Part shown: piece by piece, positions 1 to 6,650 of the stretch
Numbering within the stretch: the stretch's first letter is position 1
How the letters are laid out: the number at the start of each line of letters is the position of its first letter
Source: Paratractidigestivibacter sp963591565
GTDB taxonomy: Bacteria; Actinomycetota; Coriobacteriia; Coriobacteriales; Atopobiaceae
Direction of reading: 5' to 3'
DNA: 6,650 nt
Assembly: GCA_963591565.1 (NCBI GenBank)
Contig: CAVAUD010000114.1
Coordinates: 1-6,650, forward strand
Translations under genes and position numbers: made by a program
Notes under the pieces: model-generated
The model's database searches: none
Seen by the model: only the letters and a program-made list of their open reading frames with translations
Told to the model about the DNA's origin: nothing

Positions 1-20
1 CCCATCCGGGCCGTTCGCGC

Positions 21-54
21 TACACTGTCTAGCGGAAAAACCCAACGCAAAGGA
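21..54 (+). promoter_or_regulatory. Possible -10 element and ribosome binding site of queA
   Basis: TACACT at 21-26 matches four of six bases of the sigma-70 -10 consensus. It would start a transcript near 33 with a leader of about 27 bases. The matching -35 would fall at or beyond the left window edge, so it cannot be judged. AAAGGA at 49-54 is a credible ribosome binding site five bases before the ATG. queA could instead be read from an upstream gene outside the window. Confidence 0.35.
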
Positions 55-59
55 CACCC

Positions 60-1244
<1,185 letters not shown>

Positions 1245-1245
1245 G

Positions 1246-1362
1246 NNNNNNNNNNNNNNNNNNNNNNNNNNNNNNNNNNNNNNNNNNNNNNNNNNNNNNN
1301 NNNNNNNNNNNNNNNNNNNNNNNNNNNNNNNNNNNNNNNNNNNNNNNNNNNNNNNNNNNNNN
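1246..1362. other. Assembly gap (117 N)
   Basis: Unresolved bases begin one base after the queA stop codon. They hide the stop codon of the leftward M20 dipeptidase and any terminator between the two convergent genes. The dipeptidase already has 471 visible residues, close to the full length of PepV-type enzymes, so only a few codons should be missing. The true gap length may differ from 117. Confidence 0.98.
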
Positions 1363-2774
1363 AGCTCCATCAGGCGCGCGATCGAGACGATGTAGATCTT
1401 GAGCGCCTGCTTGAGGTCGTCCTCCAAGATGCCCTCGTCGGGGCCGTGCTCCATGCCCACCCACGCGGGCTGGTCGGCGTGGTCGAGGTGCGGGCCAAAG
1501 GCGACGGCGCGCTTGAAGTGGCGCGCGTAGGTGCCGCCGCCGATGCAAAACGCCTCGGCCTTCTCGCCGGTGTACTCGCCGTAGGTGTCGAGAAGCACGC
1601 GGATCTCGGGCGAGGAGGGGTCGATGTAGAACGGCTCGTCGTTGCTGATGCAGGTAAAGCCGCACTCGTGGCGCTCGGCCAGCTCGGCCATGGTCTTGGT
1701 GATGGTCTCGCCGCTCGTCGTGGTGGGGTAGCGCGAGTCGATGGTCTGCACAAAGTGGTCGTCCACGGTGCGCACGACGCCTGCGATGCAGGTCAGCGGG
1801 CCAAACTTGTCGTCCTCGGCCGCGATGCCGGTCGCGCGGCCGTAGTCGTCGGCGGTGAGCTTGACCTCGAGCTGCAGGAACTCCTCCTCCTCGACCGTGC
1901 AGATCTTGCAATCCAGCAGGTAGCGGGCGAGAAGACCGATCGCGTTGACGGTGCCGGCGGGCATCGAGGCGTGGCCGCCCTTGCCGTGGGCGCTGACGCG
2001 CGCGAGGCCGTCGCCCGCCTCCTCGACGGTAATGTTCTCGGCCGCGGGCAGCTGCGAGGCATCGGCGCGCAGGGTCGCGGTCGCGAGGCCCGGGATGGCG
2101 TTGCGAACGGTGCCGCCGTCGAGCTCGAGGATCACCCTGCCGGCGACCGCGTGCTTGGTCTTGAACTCGCCGCCGTAGATGCCCTTCTCGCCGCAGATGA
2201 CGGGGAAATCGGCGTCGGGGGAGAAGCAAAACGCGGGCTCGCCGTAGCGCTCGATGTAGACGGGCAGGTCACCCATGCCGGTCTCCTCGTTGTTGCCGAT
2301 GAGGCAGCGCAGGGTGTAGGGCAGCTTCTTGCCGGTCGCGGTGACCTGGCGGCGGAAGAACTCGGCGGCGTAGAGCGAGACCACGAAGGGCCCCTTGTCG
2401 TCCAGCACGCCGCGGCCGATCAGCCAGCCGTCCTTGCGGGTGACCTCGAGGGCGGGGAAGTTCCAGCCCAGGCCCAGCGGCACGATGTCGGTGTGGGCGA
2501 TGGTCGCGATGCAGGCGTCCTTCTCGCCGGCGAGCTCGGCAAAGCCCATGTAGCCGTCGAGGTCGACCACGTCAAAGCCCAGGCGAGAGGCGATCTTCTC
2601 GGCCGCGACCAGGGCGTCGTTGGCGGCAGGTCCCCAGGGCTTGCCCGGCTCGGCGGCGCTAAGGTCCTCGACCGACTCGTACTTCACCAGCTCGGCGATG
2701 TCTGCGACGACGTCTTCCCACACCTCGTCGACGAACGCGTCGACCTGGTCCTTGAGCTCAGCCTCGTTAAGCAT
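1363..2774 (-). CDS. M20 family metallo-dipeptidase, PepV/Sapep type (3' end in assembly gap)
   Basis: Predicted zinc dipeptidase that cleaves dipeptides in the cytoplasm at the end of peptide breakdown. I translated it codon by codon from the ATG at 2774 to the gap: 471 residues, no stop. Expected M20 residues are present. HTD at 94-96 gives a metal ligand H94 and catalytic D96. RGVLDDKGP at 121-129 carries the bridging Asp (D125). NNEETG at 161-166 gives the catalytic and metal-binding Glu pair E163/E164. D187 follows FSP. GKGGHASMP at 264-272 is the lid-domain His (H268) that completes the active site. GGGTYARHF at 412-420 and the last metal ligand H443 in MEHGPDEG follow. The length matches PepV (about 470), so the C-terminus is nearly complete. 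AAGGAG at 2781-2786 sits six bases upstream of the ATG. The gene converges with queA. The exact substrate (general dipeptides or carnosine-like) cannot be told from sequence. Confidence 0.95.
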
Positions 2775-2814
2775 GCGCTTCTCCTTCTTCAGGGTTCGTT
2801 CACGTATGCGCACC

Positions 2815-2844
2815 ATCATACGAGATTCGCCGCCCCCGGCGCAA
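2815..2844 (-). promoter_or_regulatory. Sigma-70-type promoter of the M20 dipeptidase gene
   Basis: Read leftward, TTGCGC (2844-2839) and TATGAT (2820-2815) form -35 and -10 boxes separated by 18 bases. The -10 matches five of six consensus bases and the -35 three of six. Transcription would begin near 2808, giving a leader of about 34 bases that contains the AAGGAG ribosome binding site. I see no operator palindrome overlapping the boxes. Confidence 0.55.
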
Positions 2845-2901
2845 AGCCAGCCGACAACGGCCCTCTTCGGTGCCCGTCCCCGCTTCTCGAAACAAAAAAT
2901 G

Positions 2902-3027
2902 TCGATAGACGGGTGCACTATTGCGATTTAGCGAGTAGAGAGTCGATTTGCCTTTGGGCCAACTGGGGTTTTGCTGTCCAAAACGGCCGTCTGCCAAGCG
3001 AATCCGCTGAGTGCACCCGTCTATCGA
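2902..3027. repeat. 126-bp element bounded by a perfect 18-bp inverted repeat
   Basis: The left arm TCGATAGACGGGTGCACT (2902-2919) is the exact reverse complement of the right arm at 3010-3027; the 90 bases between are visibly less GC-rich than the flanking genes. An A-run (2894-2899) precedes the left arm and seven T (3028-3034) follow the right arm. On either strand a folded stem would therefore be followed by a T-rich tail (CATTTTTTG leftward). The interior holds further complementary pairs: GTTTTG/CAAAAC (2968-2973 / 2979-2984) stacked on GGCC/GGCC (2957-2960 / 2985-2988), and AGCG/CGCT (2997-3000 / 3005-3008). Possible identities are a structured non-coding RNA, a MITE-like dispersed repeat, or an unusually large-looped terminator for the hemolysin-III gene. 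No clear target-site duplication flanks it. Its right edge nearly touches the assembly gap. Confidence 0.85.
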
Positions 3028-3039
3028 TTTTTTTGATTC

Positions 3040-3282
3040 NNNNNNNNNNNNNNNNNNNNNNNNNNNNNNNNNNNNNNNNNNNNNNNNNNNNNNNNNNNNN
3101 NNNNNNNNNNNNNNNNNNNNNNNNNNNNNNNNNNNNNNNNNNNNNNNNNNNNNNNNNNNNNNNNNNNNNNNNNNNNNNNNNNNNNNNNNNNNNNNNNNNN
3201 NNNNNNNNNNNNNNNNNNNNNNNNNNNNNNNNNNNNNNNNNNNNNNNNNNNNNNNNNNNNNNNNNNNNNNNNNNNNNNNNNN
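3040..3282. other. Assembly gap (243 N)
   Basis: Unresolved bases begin 12 bases beyond the inverted-repeat element. They hide the 3' end of the hemolysin-III-like gene. From the usual family length (about 215 residues) its stop codon should lie within the first third of the gap on the gene side. The rest would be intergenic. The length may be an estimate. Confidence 0.98.
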
Positions 3283-3851
3283 CGTTTGGGCACGTAGAAC
3301 AGCGCGCCCACCGTGTACGAGATGCCGCCTGCCACCAACAGCCAGAAGGCCGGCGCGGGCAGGACCTCGTAAAGCGTCCCCACCCTAAAGACAACCAGCC
3401 AGCCCAAGATGACGTAGATCAGGGCCGTCAGCCACTTGGGTTGGCGCTCGCGCAAAAAGCACTCGGCCACGATGCCGACAAGCGCGATCGCCCACACGAC
3501 GGCGGCCAGCCAGATCCCGCCGTGGTCGGCCAGCGCCACCAGGGCAAACGGAGCGTAGCTGCCGGCGATCAGCAGGTAGATGCCGCAGTGGTCAAGCACG
3601 CGAAAGACGCGCTTGGCCCCGGCCGGCGCGATCGCGTGGTAAAGCGTCGAGAAGAGGTACTCGACAAGCAGCCCGATGCCCATGAGCAGGGCGGCGAGAA
3701 GGTGCGTGCCTGCGCCGTGGCTCACCGCGCGAACGATGAGCAGCACCAGCGCGGCGATCGACAAGAGCGCCCCCACCCCGTGCGAGACGGAGTTGGCGAT
3801 CTCCTCGCCCACGGTGTAGCGGCGCGGTTCCTTTGCGGGTGCGGTCGTCAT
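3283..3851 (-). CDS. Hemolysin III / PAQR family membrane protein (C-terminus in assembly gap)
   Basis: Predicted multi-pass inner-membrane protein of the hemolysin III (YqfA/TrhA-like) family, related to PAQR receptors and proposed zinc-dependent hydrolases. Bacterial members have been tied to hemolysis or to membrane-lipid homeostasis, and the true activity is uncertain. The visible 189 residues show the family's N-terminal EEIANSVSHGVGALL (16-30), the STLYH motif (S68, H72), then LDHCGIYLLIAGSYAPFAL (86-104) with the conserved D87. About six hydrophobic segments can be seen, at roughly 26-42, 49-66, 88-106, 112-130, 141-157 and 165-187. The third conserved motif, a C-terminal HxxxH, and the last membrane segment would lie in the gap. 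Roughly 25-30 residues are missing compared with the usual 210-220. AAGGAG at 3858-3863 stands six bases before the ATG. The 111-bp spacer to the C69 gene upstream has no AT-rich -10 box, so co-transcription is possible. Confidence 0.93.
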
Positions 3852-3880
3852 GCTTGGCTCCTTGCGGTGTCGCGGGGTTC

Positions 3881-3942
3881 GGGCGCGCGGGGCGCCCGGG
3901 GCCTGGTTCGGGACGCGCGGGACGCGCGCGGCGCCCAGGCCC
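3881..3942. repeat. GC-saturated spacer with two hairpins and a tandem 9-bp repeat
   Basis: In the 111-bp spacer between the C69 and hemolysin-III genes, GGGCGC (3881-3886) pairs with GCGCCC (3892-3897) around five bases. GGGCCTGG (3899-3906) pairs perfectly with CCAGGCCC (3935-3942) around 28 bases. That loop contains two adjacent copies of GGACGCGCG (3911-3919, 3920-3928). Neither hairpin has a T-run on the leftward side, so these are not classical intrinsic terminators. They could slow transcription, protect an mRNA end, or be simple GC drift. Confidence 0.6.
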
Positions 3943-3962
3943 TCATCCTTCTCCCCACCATT

Positions 3963-5438
3963 CTAGTTGTCGGACCGGGAGAACCCGTTCCTCATCTCAA
4001 GGCTGCGCTGGAACAGCACGTGGCCGAGAACATCGTCGGTCTCCTCGCGGGCGACGTCGGCGATGGCCTGGTTGACGGCGGCGGGGTCGTCGCCCGTCTC
4101 GTCTGCGGCCAGCACCAGCCCAAGCGCGCGCGACGTCAGCTTCTCCTGGTAGCGCTCGATGTGCGGCAGGCAGCTTCCAAAGCTCGCGTCCGCCATGGCC
4201 GCGACCAGGCGATTTGCCCAGTAGAAGCTCTCGGTCGAGGGCACCTTGGGGGTCTCGCGCATATACGCCGGCACGTCGTCGACCTGCGTGTAGAAGGGCA
4301 CCAGCGCGTTGAAGGCGTTGCTGCCCAGCGCGATCCACTGCAGCGAGCGGTGCGCGTCGTCGGCGTAGGGGCGGATCTGCAGCACGGCCAGCTGGCAGTT
4401 GCGGTTGATGCCGATCGGGCGGTAAAGGCCGCGGGTGGCCGGCGTCCCCAAATGACCGTAGGGATCGTAAACGGTGCCCTGGTAGTGCAGGGAAAGCGCG
4501 TACTTGACGTCCTCGATCGTGACCTTGCGCTCGGGCACGCGCGCCCAGGCCAGGGTGTCGGACTCGGGGCCAAAGTCCTCGTGCGCGGCGGCCGTCTCCC
4601 AGGGGCCGGCGTGCGGGCTTAAGAAGCGCTGGATGTCCCAGGCGCGCGGCGTGTTGTAGACGTGGTCGGAGTCCGAGTGGGTGCCAAAGGCGTCGCGCGG
4701 GTTCAGGCGCCCGTCAAGCGAGAGGTCCAGGTGGTTCTTCTCGATGAACTCGCGAAGGTCCGGGCTGCACAGGTGCTCGGCGCCCGCGCCCAGGGCGTCG
4801 TCCAGGTCAAACGAGTCGAGCCCCAGCTGGTTGGGCATGGTGACGTAGCAGTCGTCGGGCACGCGGCGGGCGATCCAGTGGTGGCCGCCCACGGTCTCGA
4901 GCCACCAGATCTCGTCGGCGTCGGCAAACGCGATGCCGTTGATCTCGTACGTTCCGTGCTCGGCGAGAAGCCCGCCCAGGCGCAGCACGCCGTCGCGGGC
5001 GCTCGTGGCGTAGGGCAGCACGAGCGTGACCATGTCCTCCTCGCCAATACCGCCGATGACCTCGGGCACATAGCCCTCCTCGCCCGGCTCGCCCTTCGCG
5101 GCGCGGTAGGGGACCAAGGGGTCCGCGGCCAGGACGCGCTCGTTGTTGGTCAGGGTCTCGGTCGCGCTCATGGCGACGTTGGCCTCGTTCACGCCGGCGG
5201 CCTCCCACAGGCCCTCCTTGAGGTCCGCGTTGGGCATGCAGGTGTAGCGCATCCCGCCTTGGGGCAGGGCGATCTCGCGGTGGCCGATCACCGACTTGTA
5301 CGTGGTCTTGCCGGCCGCGTTGCTCACCGCGAAGCGCTTCTCGCAGAACTCGCCGGAGGGGCAGTCCTCGTTTCTCGCGATGATCGTCGACCCGTCGTAG
5401 CTGGCCTTCTTTCCCACCAAAATGGTTGTGCAGGGCAT
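3963..5438 (-). CDS. C69 family dipeptidase (PepD-type, N-terminal nucleophile hydrolase)
   Basis: Predicted cytoplasmic cysteine dipeptidase of family C69 (PepDA-like), with broad dipeptide substrates. The 491-residue product begins MPCTTILVGKKASYDGS, with the candidate nucleophile Cys3 close to the start and ARNED at 21-25 after it, as in this Ntn-hydrolase family. The Cys must become N-terminal, so removal of Met-Pro is implied. Further signatures are GVNEANVAMSATET (82-95), PEVIGGI (125-131), DEIWWLETVGGHHW (175-188) and RRVPDD (191-196). There is no signal peptide or membrane segment. The length is near the family's usual 465-490. Read leftward, GGAG lies seven bases before the ATG at 5438, which supports this start. 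The gene is divergent from the DAHP synthase gene, and 111 bp separates its stop from the hemolysin-III start. Together with the M20 enzyme it gives this segment two unrelated dipeptidases. Confidence 0.95.
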   Translation of the reverse strand: MPCTTILVGKKASYDGSTIIARNEDCPSGEFCEKRFAVSNAAGKTTYKSVIGHREIALPQGGMRYTCMPNADLKEGLWEAAGVNEANVAMSATETLTNNERVLAADPLVPYRAAKGEPGEEGYVPEVIGGIGEEDMVTLVLPYATSARDGVLRLGGLLAEHGTYEINGIAFADADEIWWLETVGGHHWIARRVPDDCYVTMPNQLGLDSFDLDDALGAGAEHLCSPDLREFIEKNHLDLSLDGRLNPRDAFGTHSDSDHVYNTPRAWDIQRFLSPHAGPWETAAAHEDFGPESDTLAWARVPERKVTIEDVKYALSLHYQGTVYDPYGHLGTPATRGLYRPIGINRNCQLAVLQIRPYADDAHRSLQWIALGSNAFNALVPFYTQVDDVPAYMRETPKVPSTESFYWANRLVAAMADASFGSCLPHIERYQEKLTSRALGLVLAADETGDDPAAVNQAIADVAREETDDVLGHVLFQRSLEMRNGFSRSDN

Positions 5439-5558
5439 TTCTCGTCTCCAATCGTTTGTTACATATCACGCCTAATGTTAGCCTTTCGCGTTGCGCCCGC
5501 GCCCCGCGCGCCCGATAATGGAACCTTGCATTTTTGACCCACCAGCATAGGAGCCTCT
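5439..5558. promoter_or_regulatory. Divergent intergenic region between C69 dipeptidase and DAHP synthase
   Basis: This 120-bp spacer must hold the start signals for both directions. The rightward promoter is clear and listed separately. Leftward, the best candidate is an extended -10, TGATATGTA at 5468-5460, with no convincing -35 and only three of six consensus bases in the hexamer. The section 5456-5483 is AT-rich against a GC-rich background. I see no tryptophan or phenylalanine leader peptide, T-box or other attenuator. Confidence 0.5.
5491..5519 (+). promoter_or_regulatory. Sigma-70-type promoter of the DAHP synthase gene
   Basis: TTGCGC (5491-5496) and GATAAT (5514-5519) are separated by exactly 17 bases. 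The -10 matches five of six consensus bases and the -35 three of six. Transcription would start near 5526, leaving a leader of about 33 bases. That is too short for a riboswitch or a leader-peptide attenuator, so any control would act at initiation or by feedback on the enzyme. Confidence 0.6.
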
Positions 5559-6587
5559 ATGTCCATCACTTTCAAGCGCCGCCTGCCCATGGCAAAGGAG
5601 ATCCGCGAGGAGATGCCCCTCTCGGCCGAGCTTGTCGAGAAGAAAGCTGCCTTCGACGCCGAGGTCGCCAAGGTTATGCGCGGAGAAGACCCCCGTCGCC
5701 TGCTGATCATCGGCCCCTGCTCGGCCGACCGCGAGGACTCGGTCCTCGACTACATGACGCGCCTGGCCGGCGTGGCCGAGGAGGTCGCCGACAAGCTGAT
5801 CATCATCCCGCGCGTCTACACCAACAAGCCGCGCACCAAGGGCACCGGCTACAAGGGCCTTCTCCACAACCCCGACCCCGAGGCGCCCGCCGACCTGCTC
5901 GAGGGCGTGAAGGCCGTGCGCCACATGCACCTGCGCGTGATCGAGGAGACCGGCTTCTTCACCGCGGACGAGATGCTGTACCCCACCAACTACCAGTACC
6001 TCATTGACCTTTTGTCCTACGTCGCCGTGGGCGCGCGCTCGGTCGAGAACCAGGAGCACCGCCTGGTCTCCGCCGGCATCCCCGTGCCCGTGGGCATGAA
6101 GAACCCCACCGCGGGCTCGACGTCTGTCATGCTCAACTCCATCTACGCCGCCCAGGCCAAGCAGAGCTTCATCTACCGCGGCTGGGAGGTCGAGTGCGAC
6201 GGCAACCCGCTGGCCCACGCCGTGCTGCGCGGCTACATCGGCCTTGACGGGCGCAACTACCCCAACTACCACTACGAGCACCTGGAGCGCCTGGCCGGCC
6301 GCTACCTCGACGCCGATTTCGAGAACCCCAGCGTGGTCGTCGACTGCAACCACGACAACTCCGGCAAGCGCCCGCTCGAGCAGCCGCGCATCTGCAAGGA
6401 GGTCCTGGATTCGTGCCGCCGCAACGCCGACATCGCGCGGATGGTTAAGGGATTTATGGTCGAGTCCTACATCGAGGACGGAAACCAGCCGGTCGACGGC
6501 GGTGTCTACGGCAAGTCGATCACCGACGCGTGCATTGGCTGGGACAAGACCGAGGCCCTCGTGCGCGATCTGGCCGAGAGGATCTAG
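5559..6587 (+). CDS. 3-deoxy-7-phosphoheptulonate (DAHP) synthase, class I
   Basis: Condenses phosphoenolpyruvate with erythrose-4-phosphate to DAHP, the first step of the shikimate pathway to aromatic amino acids. The 342-residue protein is full length for the AroF/AroG/AroH-like class I type. By alignment with E. coli AroG, metal ligands are C54 (in GPCS), H265 (in CNHDNSGK), E302 (in MVESY) and D323 (in SITDACIGW). Phosphate/PEP-binding residues are R85 and K90 (PRVYTNKPRT), R160 (GAR), K181 (MKNPTAGS) and R224 (LRG). The motif variants, such as ENQEHR where E. coli has ESQVHR, are its own subgroup's. Which aromatic amino acid inhibits it cannot be read from sequence. AGGAG at 5549-5553, five bases before the ATG, favours this start over the in-frame ATG at 5589, which lacks a ribosome binding site. 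No other shikimate gene is visible nearby. Confidence 0.96.
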   Translation: MSITFKRRLPMAKEIREEMPLSAELVEKKAAFDAEVAKVMRGEDPRRLLIIGPCSADREDSVLDYMTRLAGVAEEVADKLIIIPRVYTNKPRTKGTGYKGLLHNPDPEAPADLLEGVKAVRHMHLRVIEETGFFTADEMLYPTNYQYLIDLLSYVAVGARSVENQEHRLVSAGIPVPVGMKNPTAGSTSVMLNSIYAAQAKQSFIYRGWEVECDGNPLAHAVLRGYIGLDGRNYPNYHYEHLERLAGRYLDADFENPSVVVDCNHDNSGKRPLEQPRICKEVLDSCRRNADIARMVKGFMVESYIEDGNQPVDGGVYGKSITDACIGWDKTEALVRDLAERI

Positions 6588-6593
6588 GCGCGC

Positions 6594-6617
6594 CGGGCCG
6601 GGTGCCGGCTCGCTTTC
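6594..6617 (+). terminator. Likely intrinsic terminator of the DAHP synthase gene
   Basis: Seven bases past the stop, CGGGCCGG (6594-6601) can pair with CCGGCTCG (6605-6612) over eight base pairs (one G-U) around a GTG loop. A weak T-tract, CTTTC, follows. The stem is strong but the T-tract is poor, so termination may be partial. A single-gene transcript would follow. Confidence 0.45.
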
Positions 6618-6650
6618 AAGTTCGATACGCAGAGAAAACCGCAGGCCGTG

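Noticed and set aside
2899..2931. Ten-codon open frame on the + strand starting inside the left arm of the inverted repeat
   Set aside because: No ribosome binding site precedes it, and it is defined by the repeat arm rather than by coding features.
2902..3027. Inverted repeat as a transposase-bearing insertion sequence
   Set aside because: There is no room for a transposase, and I found no target-site duplication immediately outside the arms.
2918..3039. Leftward open frame across most of the inverted-repeat element, ending at the stop at 2918-2920
   Set aside because: It has no visible start or ribosome binding site and would have to begin in the gap. More than one frame is open here, so it is probably chance, although a real gene tail entering from the gap cannot be fully excluded.
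3021..3282. Extension of the hemolysin-III gene through the gap to a stop at 3021
   Set aside because: It would make the protein about 60 residues too long and read through the inverted-repeat arm; the real stop should lie inside the gap.
1446..4622. A 3.2-kb open frame on the + strand running antisense to three genes and through a gap
   Set aside because: It is a by-product of GC-rich third positions. The leftward strand encodes full M20, hemolysin-III and C69 proteins with all family motifs, while this frame's translation is low-complexity and matches no family I know.
5478..6353. A 291-codon leftward open frame opposite the DAHP synthase gene
   Set aside because: The + strand carries a complete DAHP synthase with every catalytic residue, and the antisense product is low-complexity Val/Gly/Ala/His sequence.

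Overview
The window reads as a draft-assembly scaffold from a high-GC bacterium. Two runs of N (117 and 243 bases) interrupt it, and the coding regions use G/C almost everywhere in third codon positions. The gene set is queuosine synthesis by QueA, a PepV-type M20 dipeptidase, a C69 dipeptidase, a hemolysin-III-type membrane protein and a class I DAHP synthase. With the GC bias and clean AGGAG-type ribosome binding sites, this fits a gut or oral Coriobacteriia member such as Collinsella or Olsenella. That placement is inference; no rRNA or marker gene is present to settle it.

Layout, left to right. (1) 60-1244 (+): queA, tRNA queuosine synthesis. (2) 1246-1362: assembly gap, which holds the last few codons of the next gene and whatever terminates the convergent pair. 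(3) 1363-2774 (-): an M20 dipeptidase reading without interruption for 471 residues, with a good promoter and ribosome binding site upstream. (4) 2775-3039: non-coding. It contains a striking perfect 18-bp inverted repeat (2902-2919 / 3010-3027) enclosing 90 bases of AT-richer, self-complementary sequence, with an A-run outside one arm and a T-run outside the other. (5) 3040-3282: assembly gap, swallowing the C-terminus of the next gene. (6) 3283-3851 (-): hemolysin III/PAQR-like membrane protein. (7) 3852-3962: extremely GC-rich spacer with hairpins and a tandem 9-bp repeat. (8) 3963-5438 (-): C69 N-terminal-nucleophile dipeptidase. (9) 5439-5558: divergent intergenic region with a well-formed promoter for the gene to the right. 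(10) 5559-6587 (+): class I DAHP synthase, followed by a likely intrinsic terminator.

The genes do not form a single pathway. The two dipeptidases belong to unrelated families (metallo M20 and cysteine-Ntn C69) and would both finish peptide breakdown in the cytoplasm, which suits an amino-acid-fermenting or peptide-using organism. The DAHP synthase opens the shikimate pathway and is divergently transcribed. queA is a housekeeping tRNA-modification gene. I see no defence system, prophage, transposase, CRISPR array, tRNA or rRNA. The one element not explained by ordinary genes is the inverted-repeat structure at 2902-3027.
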